A DNA stretch of 64,000 nucleotides, from NCBI GenBank assembly GCA_036971475.1, contig JBAIZL010000002.1:165390714-165454713 (forward strand), given 5' to 3'. Shown piece after piece: positions 11,216 to 22,612 of this stretch. The notes beneath the pieces were generated by a model. It searched no databases, was not told where the DNA came from, and saw only the letters and a list, made by a program, of their open reading frames with translations. The stretch comes from Prosapia bicincta. Its lineage: Eukaryota; Arthropoda; Insecta; Hemiptera; Cercopidae. Position numbers and translations under genes: made by a program. Position 1 is the first letter of the stretch; each line of letters begins with the position of its first letter.

Positions 11216-11971
11216 CTACATTGGATGAATCTGGATAGGAGGCCGGATTACATTGCCACATGAAACAAAGTGCCCCATCAACATTGCTCCATCCATCTTT
11301 CCTACACTCCACCTTGGCTGGCATCGGATCCCGGAACGAGATGTTATATACTCCTCTTCAGTATCAAAAGATATATAATCATGATCACTCCCCGAGTAGT
11401 CCGGGAGCATTCGCCAGTTCCTACATCTCCGCCCCAGGTTTTCCGATACCAGCGTCACATCTGGAATGGAGTATCCGTAACCGGGCCGATGATATGTCGG
11501 GGTACTACCAGTGTTTTGGATATGAAGTCCAAGTCTGGCTGCCATTTCCAACAGAAGATTTCCTCTTCTATTTGTGCGCGGCATTCCCCATTCTACCGCT
11601 CTGGCGTTGAAATCTCCGGCCATTATGATTTTTCCACCCACCTCTCTCACTGAATCCTCCATATTATTCAATTTTTCCTGGTAAATGTTGATACTATCGT
11701 TTGGAGAGAAGTAGCAGCTGACGAATATCAAATCTCCACTTGTAATCCAAACATAGCCACTTTCAGAGCCAGTCTTACTTATCGGAAACTTCCGCAGGTC
11801 CGTAATCCAGATAATTGCCATTCCAGATTCATCCTTTTGCCATGCTGATTTCCCTTTATGACGGTACGGCTCGCTGATGATCGCTACGTCGATTCCTGTT
11901 TCCAGTACCAACTGATCGATCAATCCATCAGCAGCCCGACATCTGTTGAGGTTACCTTGCAGCACCTTCAT
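11216..11971 (-). pseudogene. R1-type ORF2 start: apurinic-like endonuclease domain
   Basis: Begins MKVLQGNLNRC. The ATG overlaps the ORF1 stop by ATGA, which supports this start. EEP/APE endonuclease motifs appear in order: GNLNRC (N, near residue 6-11), ISEPYRH (Glu, ~residue 36), GDFNARAVEWG (GDFNA, ~118), a TPTYHRPGYGYSIPDVTLVS block (~160), and GSDHDYISF (terminal SDH, ~193). In non-LTR elements this enzyme nicks the target before target-primed reverse transcription. The frame is lost after CGNVIRPPIQ, where a frameshift and stop separate it from the RT part. All named catalytic residues are present. Confidence 0.94.
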
Positions 11972-12406
11972 TCAGGTTTGCCCTTGCCCATTTTCAAAGC
12001 GAAAGCCTCTCGAAAAACTTTATAGGATCCCGATCCTGATACATGGTTTAGCGGGATATCCTTGTAGCCTTTTTCAGTACAAAGGATACAACGTGCTTCT
12101 GTCTTACATTGTGCCGCCTTGTGGTCTCTGTGTCCACACTTCCAACTTGTGTCGCTTCTATCAGGACCCGTCTATTGGAGACATCTGTAGCAGCGACGAA
12201 CCTCGACTCTTCGTCTGATTCTAGCAGACACCCATCCTACTTTAACTTTGCCTTTCTTTAGGAATTTGATGCCCTGTGCCTCTTCTAGCTCTACAATTGC
12301 CAGACATTGTTCTCCACGGTTAGGGCCAAGAATGGAGACCTTAATCTCCCCTTCAACCTCTTCCCGGTCAAGGGCCTCTTTAACCTCCTCTTCAGAAGTT
12401 TAAGAA
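11968..12406 (-). pseudogene. R1-type ORF1, C-terminal zinc-knuckle part, frameshifted
   Basis: Continues ORF1 in a different frame: EEEVKEALDREEVEGEIKVS, a block ending in VGWVSARIRRRVEVRRCYRC, then CGHRDHKAAQC and ARCILC. It ends at GKGKPE with TGA overlapping the ORF2 ATG. R1-type ORF1 proteins end in CCHC knuckles. Here the first is broken (CYRCLQ then an in-frame TAG, the expected His and last Cys missing) and the second has Ser where the first Cys should be (SWKCGHRDHKAAQC). An early TAA follows the frameshift near 12400. The protein would bind nucleic acid in the element RNP; this copy could not. Confidence 0.85.
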
Positions 12407-13366
12407 TCAAGGTCCACCCTCCCTCGTTTTCCTGATGCCGCGAATCACCGCACCACTGTCTTCTGGCCGCACATCTTTCCTTATCGCACCTAGGATTTCC
12501 GCATAGATCTTTCCAGCGGAAGCCTTAATAACTAAGGCGTTCCTTCTTGGTCTTCCCTCTTTCTTCGCCTTATTGGACAATCGGCTGTCTTGCTGCCGTA
12601 TGATAGGCGTCAACACGCGCTGCTGCGTCTCTGGTACTTTCTTTGCCTTGCCCTTCTTCTTACTGGCCACTATATTCCATTTCTCGGTTTTTGCCGATTC
12701 CTGGATGTTAGTATCCATCGCCTCCTGGCTGTTTGTTGACCCCCTTGGGCGCTTTCGTGGAGGTAGGTTTCGTCTACCAGGGCTACTTCCTACAGACACA
12801 GATGCCTTCTCTGCTAGAGTCCAGATTGCATTCTGTCGTGAAATTCTACAGGCTCGAAGCACCTCCAGACCATCCTCTAGTTTGACGAGTCCATTCTTGA
12901 TAGCCATGTTCACATTTTTCTGTTTTGCAACAGATTCCCTCATAGTACGTAGGATAGCGCTAATAGCTCTGATTTGATCCTCCTCGCTCTTATCTGCCTC
13001 GCTGATCTGTAATTTCAGCCTTTCGACCTCAGAGGATTCGGCCTCTGAAATAAAGCTCTGCAAATCTGTTCTCACTTCGGCGTCCACAGCACGTTCAGGA
13101 AAATCATCAAATGGATCCGCTACCTTACTACTCTCCAAGGTTCTTGTTGGAGGCGGAGTCCTTATTGTGCTCGTGCTTTTCTTAAACGGGTCTTTTTCTT
13201 TTTCTGCACTTGTAGCTTGCGTCAGGGCCAAGTGTTCCACCCTTTTCGAAGAGTTGCAGTCATGGGCTAACGACCCAGGTGTGGCCTGCTCAGTCACCTC
13301 CACCTGTGCCGGTACTGGGGATCCGACTCCCTGCACGGTAAAAGATATCTCCTTCTCACTACTCAT
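12407..13366 (-). pseudogene. R1-type ORF1 (gag-like), N-terminal and middle part
   Basis: 319 codons starting MSSEKEISFTVQG. The first ~100 residues are Ser/Thr/Pro-rich and low complexity. Residues ~105-170 look like a helical, possibly coiled-coil stretch rich in E, K, L and I (VERLKLQISEADKSEEDQI and following). Residues ~190-290 are strongly basic (NLPPRKRPRGS, KKKGKAKKV). It ends VIRGIRKTREGGP at a TGA caused by a frameshift. The continuation with zinc knuckles is in another frame downstream. Length, order and position upstream of ORF2 match R1-clade ORF1. Confidence 0.88.
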
Positions 13367-13512
13367 ATTTGATTTATTTTCGGGGTTCCCTCCCCTATCT
13401 TGTTTTGGTTCACCCTGGCTATTTCACCAGTACTCGATGTGCAAGCACAACGAGCGTTCCCCTATCCACCACCTGGGGAGGCGCCCGATAGCAGACAAGC
13501 AACTGCCACGGG
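13367..13512 (-). other. 5' UTR of the R1-type element
   Basis: About 146 G+C-rich bases between the TSD and the ORF1 ATG. R1-type elements carry an internal promoter here, but I see no defined motif. Confidence 0.6.
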
Positions 13513-13523
13513 AGCCTGTTATT
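13513..13523. repeat. Target-site duplication, 5' side of R1-type element
   Basis: AGCCTGTTATT, an exact match to 8780-8790. Confidence 0.85.
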
Positions 13524-15012
13524 AATAATATTAATATTCATATCATTATTATTAATATTATTATTTTCTTGGTAATGATTTATGTAATATTTTATGAATT
13601 AGTTTTGTGTAACGGTCGGTATTTGTCTCTTCCAAATAATTATATTTTTAACTCTCATATACTCCATATAATTTTATTATTAAATTTCAGCATTCATTAT
13701 GTATTTATCAAAACATTTAATAAATCCCAATAATTTCACGCGTTTAGCACTTTTGTCTGCGTATATTATACATCATCTGTATAGAAATATACAAACATTA
13801 ATAACCTAGTAAATCTAAAAGAACAGCATTAGCTATTTAAAATCTCAAAACTGCTTGTGTCAACCATTCAACGATTTTAAGGATTATCCCTTATTCTACC
13901 TTGGGCTGCTAATGACCAATGCTATTAGCGATCAGCTGATATACCGATAATGTTATTACACAAATAGTTAGTGCAGGTCCCTTATTACTCATGAATTATT
14001 TATGCCACATATTTAGCATAGTTCATATTTACAGACAAAATTATGGATAAACATTTTGTTCTTCAAATATCTCAGATTTATATTTATTTCAACTCAATTC
14101 AAACAAATCTGTGCCCTTAATACCAATTATTTAGTTCCGTACAAAATGTATTTGGTCTTAAAAATAACATTTTAAATAGTTTATTTACTCTTTTAAAGTT
14201 TGGTCAACTTTTATTGCTCATTAGATATAATTTTTTTAAACGAACAAAATCTAGTAAAAAATTATGAAAGAAAATATTGATGCAAAAGTTTGCAAGCCAG
14301 TTCTACTTTTGTTTTAAATCATTTTAGTTTAATAAATTTTCAGTTTTATACTCTTACTTTCTTCTTCGTTTGTACCCATAAACAGATATAGCCAGCATTC
14401 AGAAAACCCAGCGAATATCTTTTACTAAATAAACATGCAGTCTCGGAGTGATAAGCAACGTATTTCGTGCTATGCATTAACTTTCTAAAAACCGGTTTCT
14501 AAAATCTAGCTTCACTGATTCATCCACCTCTTGTTCAACCAAAGCATATCACTTTTAACCTAACTAGAAATGACTAAAAACTTTCTAAAAACGGCTTTTG
14601 AAGTAGCCTGAATGACTACCCACTTTTACAACTGCCGGAATCAAAAATAAACCTTTCTTTCCAATGACTTAATTTAATATTTTAATAGTTATACTGAACG
14701 CACTAAACTTTGTAACTCAATTTTATAAAGAAAACAGCAGAGTTGCGCAATTTTGATAACACAGTAATCGTTGTAAGATTTATTTTAAATGTACTAAGAG
14801 GCAAATTGATAATGTAAAAAAAAAAAAATTATTTGGCTTACAAGAAGTAAGCGAATTTACAAATCCTAGTGAGTGGATTATGAGGCGATGCAGCAAAGAC
14901 AAACGAAAAACTGTGAAGTAGTGTTGGTAAACAAAGAGTCAATTTAAATAAATAGTAAATTTACCTAAAGAGCAAATGTAATAATTTCAAAGTATGAATT
15001 GATATAACTGTA
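13524..15012. other. AT-rich gene-free stretch
   Basis: Starts with an irregular ATT/AAT-rich tract (13524-13600). Beyond that I see no gene, RNA or repeat. Confidence 0.5.
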
Positions 15013-15179
<167 letters not shown>

Positions 15180-17408
15180 AAAACCAAATTAGATTTTTGT
15201 AAAAACATTTTTTTTTTTAATGTATGCAAGGTTTATTATTTCACAATGTATATTGAGATAATTATGTATTTGTATAACAAGCTTCTATGATTTAATCTAA
15301 TACTAAACGAAGAATTTCAACAAAGAATAAATGAAAAGTAAAATAAGAATAAATGTAAACATTTTAAAATATGTATTTATATTGAAACTACTTTTGCAAA
15401 AATTAAAAAAAAAATTATTTTAAAAGTAATCTAAATCTAAGTCAGATTTAATAAGGTTTATGTTATGTGAAGAACCTATTAGAGTAAACTTCTTCAATTG
15501 AAACTGAACGGTTTTTTTTAATTTGGAAAGGGTAATAAATGGATTTATGATATGTTTTTTTAAAATAAGAATAGATTTGTTGTCGTTAATATATGTGTCG
15601 AAATAATAAGTCATAAATTAATTTATAAATTTAATAAAAATAATTATTTGGAAAATAGAAATACTATTTTTTTCTCAAGAGGAGCGATAAATATGTAACA
15701 TTACTTTAGGCAAAATGTTGCATTTTACAGCTACATCAGAAAAAAACCGAGACATTAGTTTGAAAATAAAATTTAAAAAAACTTTAATTATATTTATATG
15801 TACAGTAATACTTGTTGAGATATGATTTCCACAAACCTTTTTTTTATGAAAACAGCTACCAAGCAGAAAAGCGCCTGGCAGCTACGCAGAAGGTCTGGAA
15901 TCGCAACCTGAATTCTGAACACCTTCTTCTCGCTTAGGTCTTCGAACCGAAATAACGTTCCAAGATAGGGCGTATCATGAACAAATTTTATTGTTAACAG
16001 TTCTAATTTAACTTAAATCAATTATGTTAAGAAGTGTTTAAAAGTTTCCTTTGTTTTTTTAAAAAAAACGTTGCATCACTGTCGACATCTGGCGAGCACC
16101 CAGGCCAACACCTATCCAAAATGAATAATGGCAAGGCCTGATCCAGTACAACATAACTTCCAGTTCCAGATATGTTATAAATATTATGTAAGGTGATGTG
16201 AAATCAAAATTTAGCTTTAAAAATTTATCTTGGTACGGCAAAACAGTACTAGTTTTCATATTTTAATAATGCAGGAAGGTATGATTAATCAGTGGTATGC
16301 AATAAGAAATTTTCAACTGTTGAATAAATTATTTTTAATGTATTTTATTTTATATAGATGCAATCTCTTTGTGGATATCATATGTCAATGCCATAAATTC
16401 TAAAATAGTGAACATATTTGTGTAAATTGTTAATATGTTAAACCAAGGTAACAATCAGAGCTAAAACAATGTAAACGTTTCTTAAATGTATTTTCTTTTT
16501 GTCGCATTTTCTTTATTAAACGCGTTTTATCCATTAGAAAGACATAATAAATACATTATTATAAAATCTTGTTTATTTAAATACTAAGGTCTTTCATAAG
16601 TTCAGAAAAACGAGAAACTGTTCCAGTTCCGATATACCCACAATAAAATGGTGGTAAAATTAAAAATAATCCAATTCCAGATACCAGTTATTAAGATAGA
16701 TTTTGATTTAATGTAATTGGATCAAATGTACGGAGTACATTAAACTCAAAAGTGGAATATTTACTAGTTATAAATTTGAAACCTTTTGATTACATATAAT
16801 TAGACCCCAAAACAATGGAATTGACGAAACACTGTTGGTTTGAGTAACTGGTGTTAAATTCAAAAGGTCACGTTTGATTCCTTCAAAATGACATTTGAAA
16901 AACGGAGAAAGCCTCGTTTTAACACTGAAAGGTTTTCTGTAGACAAAGAGCAAAGGAAAGCTGAACGCTTTGCTCCTTCTTTGTGATTAGTTAAGAGGTT
17001 TGTTCACAATAAAGTAGCAAAAGTAGCTTAAAATTACCCAAAAGGCTCGGATTTTATTAACAATAAAGAAGAAACCACCTTAAAAGTTTTTGACCGGAAT
17101 CTGCATGATATCAATAACTAGTCGTTAACATTATCTTTATGCATACAAATTAAAAATGAAGTGTATTTGTGTACTCTTTGAAAACTCGAAACCATCTGCT
17201 GCGATTGAACTTAAATTTTGCCATGGCATACAGCCCACCACAAAAATGTTTTTATGTGTTTCAAGCGTCAGTAAAAATACGAACTAGCAACAACAACCGT
17301 CACGTGTGAAACATTAACATTTCGGAATAACATTATTACTAACAAAGAAACGTATCCACCTACATCCCATTTAGAATAGTATACAATCTGAATTAGATAT
17401 TCACCCTA
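15180..17408. other. AT-rich gene-free stretch
   Basis: No gene or array recognised. Two short less AT-rich patches (15855-15975 and 16070-16150) have no identifiable content. Confidence 0.5.
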
Positions 17409-17475
17409 ACCAAAGTTCTTTTTTTTGGTCACCATCGACAAAATAAATATTTTAAATGAAGACGAATTGTGTGAT
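17409..17475 (+). repeat. Short dispersed repeat shared with 42106-42175
   Basis: GGTCACCATCGACAAAATAA, the T-rich run before it and a following TTTAAATGAAGAC-like stretch recur at 42106-42175 with few differences (about 60 bp). Family unknown. Confidence 0.6.
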
Positions 17476-17772
17476 CAAGTCCTTCCGTTCACCAAATCGT
17501 ATAATTATGCCTTGTTTTCCTATCGACGTGTTTTTTACGTTATGCATGACGTGTTACGCTCAGCGCGTTGTCACCTACCCCGCTCATATATTTTTCATTC
17601 AGCTATTTTCCTAGAGAGCACAACGCGATTGCCCGACTGCTTTGAGACGACTGCGTAACATACTCCGTGATAAACTGCCATTGCGCGAAGTTTTGTCTAG
17701 GCTTTCTGCAGCCGTTTTTCCTAGAGATCAGTCGTTTCTGCTTAGCAGGAACCAGTATTCGGTTGCTGTACA

Positions 17773-18024
17773 ATGTCTCAAAGTGTTGATATGGCTCAAA
17801 ATCTAAGGAAAAAGAAAGTAATCTCTATACTTACTATGAAACATATTATGGATGGCGATAAAGGAGAGCACTATATACTATGAAAATATACAAAACACAG
17901 AAAGAAAATTAGGGCTATACACAAAAATAAGGTGAACGATAGACTTTTCAAAATTTTCCAACACAGCAATCTCATTGATGAAGATGAGCATAAAATGTAT
18001 ATAAAATGTTATCTTGGTCGGTAG
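17773..18024 (+). pseudogene. Decayed ORF of unknown family
   Basis: An ATG-initiated frame (MSQSVDMAQNLRKKKVISIL) continues for 83 codons with one in-frame TGA at codon 37. The second half, KYTKHRKKIRAIHKNKVNDR and LFKIFQHSNLIDEDEHK, has a protein-like mix of charged and hydrophobic residues that is unusual for this AT-rich background. No domain recognised. It lies 260 bp upstream of another open stretch on the same strand, and the two may be parts of one dead coding unit. Confidence 0.35.
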
Positions 18025-18281
18025 AAAAACATATATTCATCACTTTATTATTAGTTGCTATTTTAGAAAGCCCAATCAAAAACTGACAATATACTCTTTT
18101 CAAAGGAGTCTCGTTTACTGCGTCAGCGGGGAAGTCTTGCACTCTCAAGATTCTTAGTTCAATTAAAAATATGTGGGAGCATTAGGCAACTTAACGAGCT
18201 GAGCAGTAAGAAAACAGGACATATAGGGCTTTGTTTTTTTTTTACAAAAGCCGTGTTTGCTTGTTGGTGGTATAATAAACA

Positions 18282-18608
18282 GTGAAAAGGCGTGAGACAT
18301 TAGTACAGGAGGAAAAAAGAAAAAAAAAGTTTCAGCAGGAAGTACTGCTAAAGAGAAAAGAACTATACAATCCAGCTACATTCAACAATAAACCACCAAC
18401 TTCGACTGCAGAAACTGACTTTGGTGAATTAGAAGGAAATGAGGAGCATGCTTCCAACAAGCAAATTACTGAGCAATCAATTTGCCATGATTCAGATCTC
18501 CAAACCCTAGAAAAATTAACTCTATCCTCGGAACGTCAAGTGTCTGACGGTGCTGTATCACAACCCCCAAAAAAACCATACTTAAATATATTTCTCTTCT
18601 TAATTTGA
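18282..18608 (+). pseudogene. Lysine/glutamate-rich ORF of unknown family, possible exon
   Basis: 108 codons, first KRRETLVQEEKRKKKFQQEV, then LLKRKELYNPATFNN, ending with a D/E/S-rich part and PPKKPYL. The N-terminal third is a highly charged, probably helical stretch; the rest is polar and low complexity. A possible splice acceptor (ATAAACAG) lies directly before the frame at about 18280. Codon content is less AT-biased than the flanks, which argues for past coding. It resembles the basic tails of some DNA-transposase or nuclear proteins, but I cannot name a family. Confidence 0.35.
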
Positions 18609-18916
18609 AAAAACTAAATAGAATTCAGGAAATACTTTAAAAGAAGTCGGTTGTACCAAAAGGTTCTCAAGTCCTCTTCTATAAGGTTCAAAATGTACGT
18701 GATTTTTCACGTTGTACTATAAAACGTTATCTAATTTGTGTACATATCACTTCTTTTCTGAGTTTTTCCGAAACATATTGTTCTCTTCTACATCGTCATC
18801 CATAATATGTTTGCGATAATTTTCCTTTTTATTTCGATTTTAAATTGTTTTAACACTTTGACACCCTGTTTGTACGCCAACTGAATAGATCAAAACGTTG
18901 CTGTAGGAAAATACTT

Positions 18917-19016
18917 TTCGGCCGGGTAACACACACCGCACTCCAGTGAACGTGATTGGATGAAAACCGGTTTCTATTCACTAAAGGTTATTTGGGAATA
19001 CCAGCACCCGGCCGAA
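18917..19016. repeat. Short GC-rich inverted repeat
   Basis: TTCGGCCGGGT at 18917-18927 is repeated exactly as reverse complement at 19006-19016 with a 78-nt spacer. Surrounding DNA (18609-19779) otherwise shows nothing recognisable. Confidence 0.55.
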
Positions 19017-19779
19017 GAACGTCAGCATGAATCGAGGATTCCCAAATTAAAAAATGCTCATAAAATGGTATAACACTAATGATAAATAAGGGTTTTCAGG
19101 AAGTGGTTTCTTCTTGCATGCGCCTGAAGGAAATTGAGAAACATTTCTTAATAAATTGATTCTGGCAATCAATCAAATATGATATAGCTTGAGCTCAGTA
19201 TTGACTTAGCCCCTAAAGTATTGCAAAATTAAACTTCTATAAAACGAATACTTCTTTTTGTTCCCCAATTCTCATCCATGCAGCAACAATGTGTCACAGA
19301 AAAGCGTTGTGGGGAACAGGCTTGATGATTAATAAAATAGAATAGGTTTTTTAGTTACAACACAGTCCACTTTTAAAATAATTCATAACGGTTAAAGTGA
19401 GTAAAAGTTAGAATCCCTAATATAAATATTTCTATAAAAAAAAATACCATTATGAAACTATAACTTATGTGAACAATATTTAAACCTCTGCACTGTACTT
19501 ACCATAACAACGCCATGTTATATATATCGTAACAACGCCATGTGATGTATATGCTGGGTGAGTAAGTAACGGATAGAAGTAGAAGCATATGCATGATATT
19601 TAGACTGGTTTTAAAGATTCAATTTAATTACACTACGAGTATTAATATGAATAAACTCCGTTAGTGTTTCGTACACGATTATTATAAACAGTATCTGAAG
19701 CATAGATAGGAAACTTTCAGATATAATTATTATTTGCAAGGAGTTCTTTGTAGTTTTTATGCAGTTAGCCAGTATAACT

Positions 19780-21958
19780 AATATCGTGTACAAAGGATAA
19801 GGGAAGATTAAGATTGGATGTAGTTAGGTAGTATAAGGCACCGATGATGGTAATATTAAGGAAGAACGTAACACTCTCTGCTAGAAGGTAAGAAAAAAAT
19901 CTAATACGCAAACAAAGGATAGCGAATGGTGAGGTTAGAATAAAGGTAGTTAATATTAGGGAAAGATAAAGGTAATATAGATATAGGGAGGTGAAACTCT
20001 CTGGTAGAGGTTAAGGAAGAATATTTACAATCGCAAACAAAGGATAGGGAATGTTATGGGTTGAAAAATGTTAGGTAGGATTGAGGATGGATAAAGGTAG
20101 CATTACCGAAGGGAAGTAACCCTCTATGGTAGAAGATTAGAAAGAATTTCTTTAGCAAACAAAGGATAGCGAATGGTAAGGATTGAATAAATGATGGTTG
20201 GATTAATGCAAAATAAAGGTAATAGTATGATAGGGATGTAAGACTGAATTGTTGAAGGTTATATAGAATATCTAATATCGCAAACAGAGGATAGCAAATG
20301 GTAAAGATTGAATAAAGGTAGGTAGGCTTAAGGAAAGATAAAGGAAATTTTGAAATAGGGACATAGCACTCTCTGGTTGAAGGTAAGAATGAATGTCTAC
20401 TATTGCATTCAAAGGATAGCGATGGTAACCGTTGAATGAAAGTAGGTAGGATTGAGGGACAATAGAGGTATTATTGAGATAGGAATATAACACTCTATTG
20501 TAGGAGAATTCAAACTTTAAATACTATCGCAAATAAAGGATAGCGAATGGTAACGTGTTGACTAAAGTTAGGTATAATTAATTAAAGATAAAGGCAGTGC
20601 TGAGATAGGGACGTAAAATTGTATGGTAGAAGATTAAAAAGGATATCTATCATCTACAAACACAAACAAAGGATAGCGAATGGTAAGGTTTCAATTAATG
20701 TAGGTAAGATCAAAGACATATTAAAGTAATATTAACATAGGGATGTAACACTCTCTGGTACAAGGTTTGAAAAAAATGTCTACTAACCCAGCGTAGAGAA
20801 AATTAGGGGTTAAATAGAGGTAGGTAGGATTAAAAAGAGATAAAGGTAATATTGAGATAGTGACCAACAATTCTGTGGTATAAAAATAGAAAAAGGATCT
20901 ATTATCGCAAACAAAGGATAGCAAACGGTGAGGGTTGAATAACGTTAAGTAGGATTAAGGAAGGATAAAGGTAATATATCTTAGATAGGGAAGTAACACT
21001 CTCTGGTAGAAGATTAGATAGAATGCCTAGTATCGCAAACGAAGCATAGCGAAAGTTATGGGTTAGGTAGAGGTAGGTTGGATAAGGAATGGATAAAAAT
21101 AATATTGAAATAGGGACGTAACACTTTTTGGTAGAAGACTAGATAGAATATCTACTATATCAAACATTGATAGCGAGTGATAAGGGTTGGATAAAGGTAG
21201 GTTAGATTAAGAAAGTTTAAAGTTAGTATTGGGAGTGGGATGTAACACTGTGTGGTATAAGTTTAGAGAGAATGTCTATTCGCCCAAACAAACGGTAGCT
21301 AATGATTAGGGTTGGATAAAGGTAGGTAGAATCAAGGAAGGATAAAGTTAATATTAGAACAAGGAAATGACACTATCTGGTAGAAGATTAGAAAAAACCT
21401 ACTATCGCAAACATTGGATAGCGAATGATAAGGGTTGGATAAAGGTATGTAGGATTAAAGAAAGATAAAGGTAATATTGAGATAGTGACGTAACACTGTC
21501 TGGTAGCAAATTAGAAAGAATATCTTATTTCGAAATTATAGATAGCAAATAATAAGGGTTGTATAATTATAAGTAGTATTAAGGAATGGTAAAGGTTATA
21601 TTGTGATATTGACGTAACACTGTCTGATAGTAAATTAGAAACAATGTCTATTATGGCAAACAAAGTTTAGCGATTGATAAGGGTTATGTTAAGGTAGGTA
21701 TATTAAGGGAAGTAAAAAGAAAATATTGAGATTAGGACGTAACACTCTTGGGTAGAAGATTAGAAAGAATGTGTACCATCTCAAAGATAGCGAATAGCGA
21801 AGATAAAGGTAGGTAGGATTAAGGAAGGATAAAGGTAGGTAGGATTAAGGAAGAATAAGGGTAGGTAGTATTAAGGAAGGATAAAGGTAATATTGAGAGA
21901 GGGAAGTAACACTGTTAGGTAGAAGTTTATAAAGAATATCTATTATCGCAAATAATGT
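19780..21958 (+). repeat. Satellite A, tandem array of ~124-bp monomers
   Basis: A block close to CAAACAAAGGATAGCGAATG recurs at 19909, 20034, 20156, 20281 and onward at intervals of 122-127 bp to about 21950. It is followed in each unit by GGTTGGATAAAGGTAGGTAG, GATTAAGGAAGGATAAAGG, TAATATTGAGATAGGGACG and TAACACTCTCTGGTAGAAG. I count about 17 monomers, visibly diverged. Near 21800-21880 a short internal unit (GGTAGGTAGGATTAAGGAAG) is itself triplicated. Short minus-strand open frames inside are products of the repeat. Confidence 0.93.
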
Positions 21959-22115
21959 AGATATCCTTAATCCTATCTACTATATCCAACCGTAATCACT
22001 CGTTATCCTATGCAGGCGATAATATTCGTTGTAGCTAATCTTCTGGCAGTCAATGGTATGCACTACCTCAATATTAACCATTTCCTTAACCGCATAGTTA
22101 GGATGTCCAACACTT
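21959..22115 (-). repeat. Inverted satellite A monomer at the array end
   Basis: Read on the minus strand, this stretch follows the satellite A order: TTAAGGAAATGGTTAATATT, GCCAGAAGATTAG, ATTATCGCCTGCATAGGATA and TAGGATTAAGGATATC. One monomer therefore lies in opposite orientation at the right edge of the array. Confidence 0.75.
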
Positions 22116-22528
22116 GTGTTTTTAGTGTCAGAGTGTTGCCCCTGACGTTTTTGCACCGAAATAATGTAGAGTAATCCGTGTTTGGAAGATTAGTCACCAT
22201 AAAAACATAATTATGAAGTGGCTGAAACTGCGGGAGGTGATATTTATCCTTAGTGGCTTGAACATAGCATATCCAGGATGGTTTCGCAGGGGTATATCTG
22301 CGTTTTCAGGCTTACGGAAGAGTTCGCAATTATTCCAATTATTCTCCTTGCTCTTTTCCCGAATTTAAAAGGAAAGAGTAGCTCAAAAACTAAACGAAAG
22401 TATATTATATCAGGAATTTAATTTTTGTGAATATAAAAGTTATCATTTTTTGAAAAAGAAATTGAATGCAAATCAAACTCCTTGGTTCTGAAATATTAAT
22501 ATTATAGTAATACTGAAATACAGAGATT
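22116..22528. other. Unassigned spacer between satellite A and the truncated R1-type copy
   Basis: No gene or repeat recognised. Confidence 0.5.
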
Positions 22529-22548
22529 AAAATGTTTAACAGATAAAC

Positions 22549-22612
<64 letters not shown>

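Larger units (their letters stand above)
8791..13512 (-). mobile_element. Full-length, inactivated R1-clade non-LTR retrotransposon
   Basis: The minus strand reads 5' UTR (~146 bp), ORF1, ORF2 (endonuclease, reverse transcriptase, C-terminal CCHC), a 3' UTR of about 165 bp and a degraded A-rich tail at 8791-8819. The element is bounded by an exact 11-bp duplication (8780-8790 and 13513-13523), which fixes its length at about 4.7 kb. It is much richer in G+C than its surroundings. Motif content (EN of 'LQGNLNRC...GDFNA...SDH' type, YADD RT, GRWT/LTGHG block and C-terminal CCHC) places it in the R1 clade. A 5'-truncated relative lies at 22551-23001, about 4% different by hand count. Several stops and frameshifts make both ORFs non-functional, although the TSD is intact. 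Confidence 0.95.

Noticed and set aside
12573..13733. Plus-strand open frames of 134 and 188 codons
   Set aside because: Antisense of R1-type ORF1; no independent evidence of coding.
15940..15960. TTCGAACC resembling a reverse B-box, suggesting a tRNA gene on the minus strand
   Set aside because: No A-box, acceptor stem or anticodon arm could be built around it.
20272..20924. Minus-strand ORFs inside satellite A
   Set aside because: They lie wholly within tandem repeats and arise from the repeat sequence.
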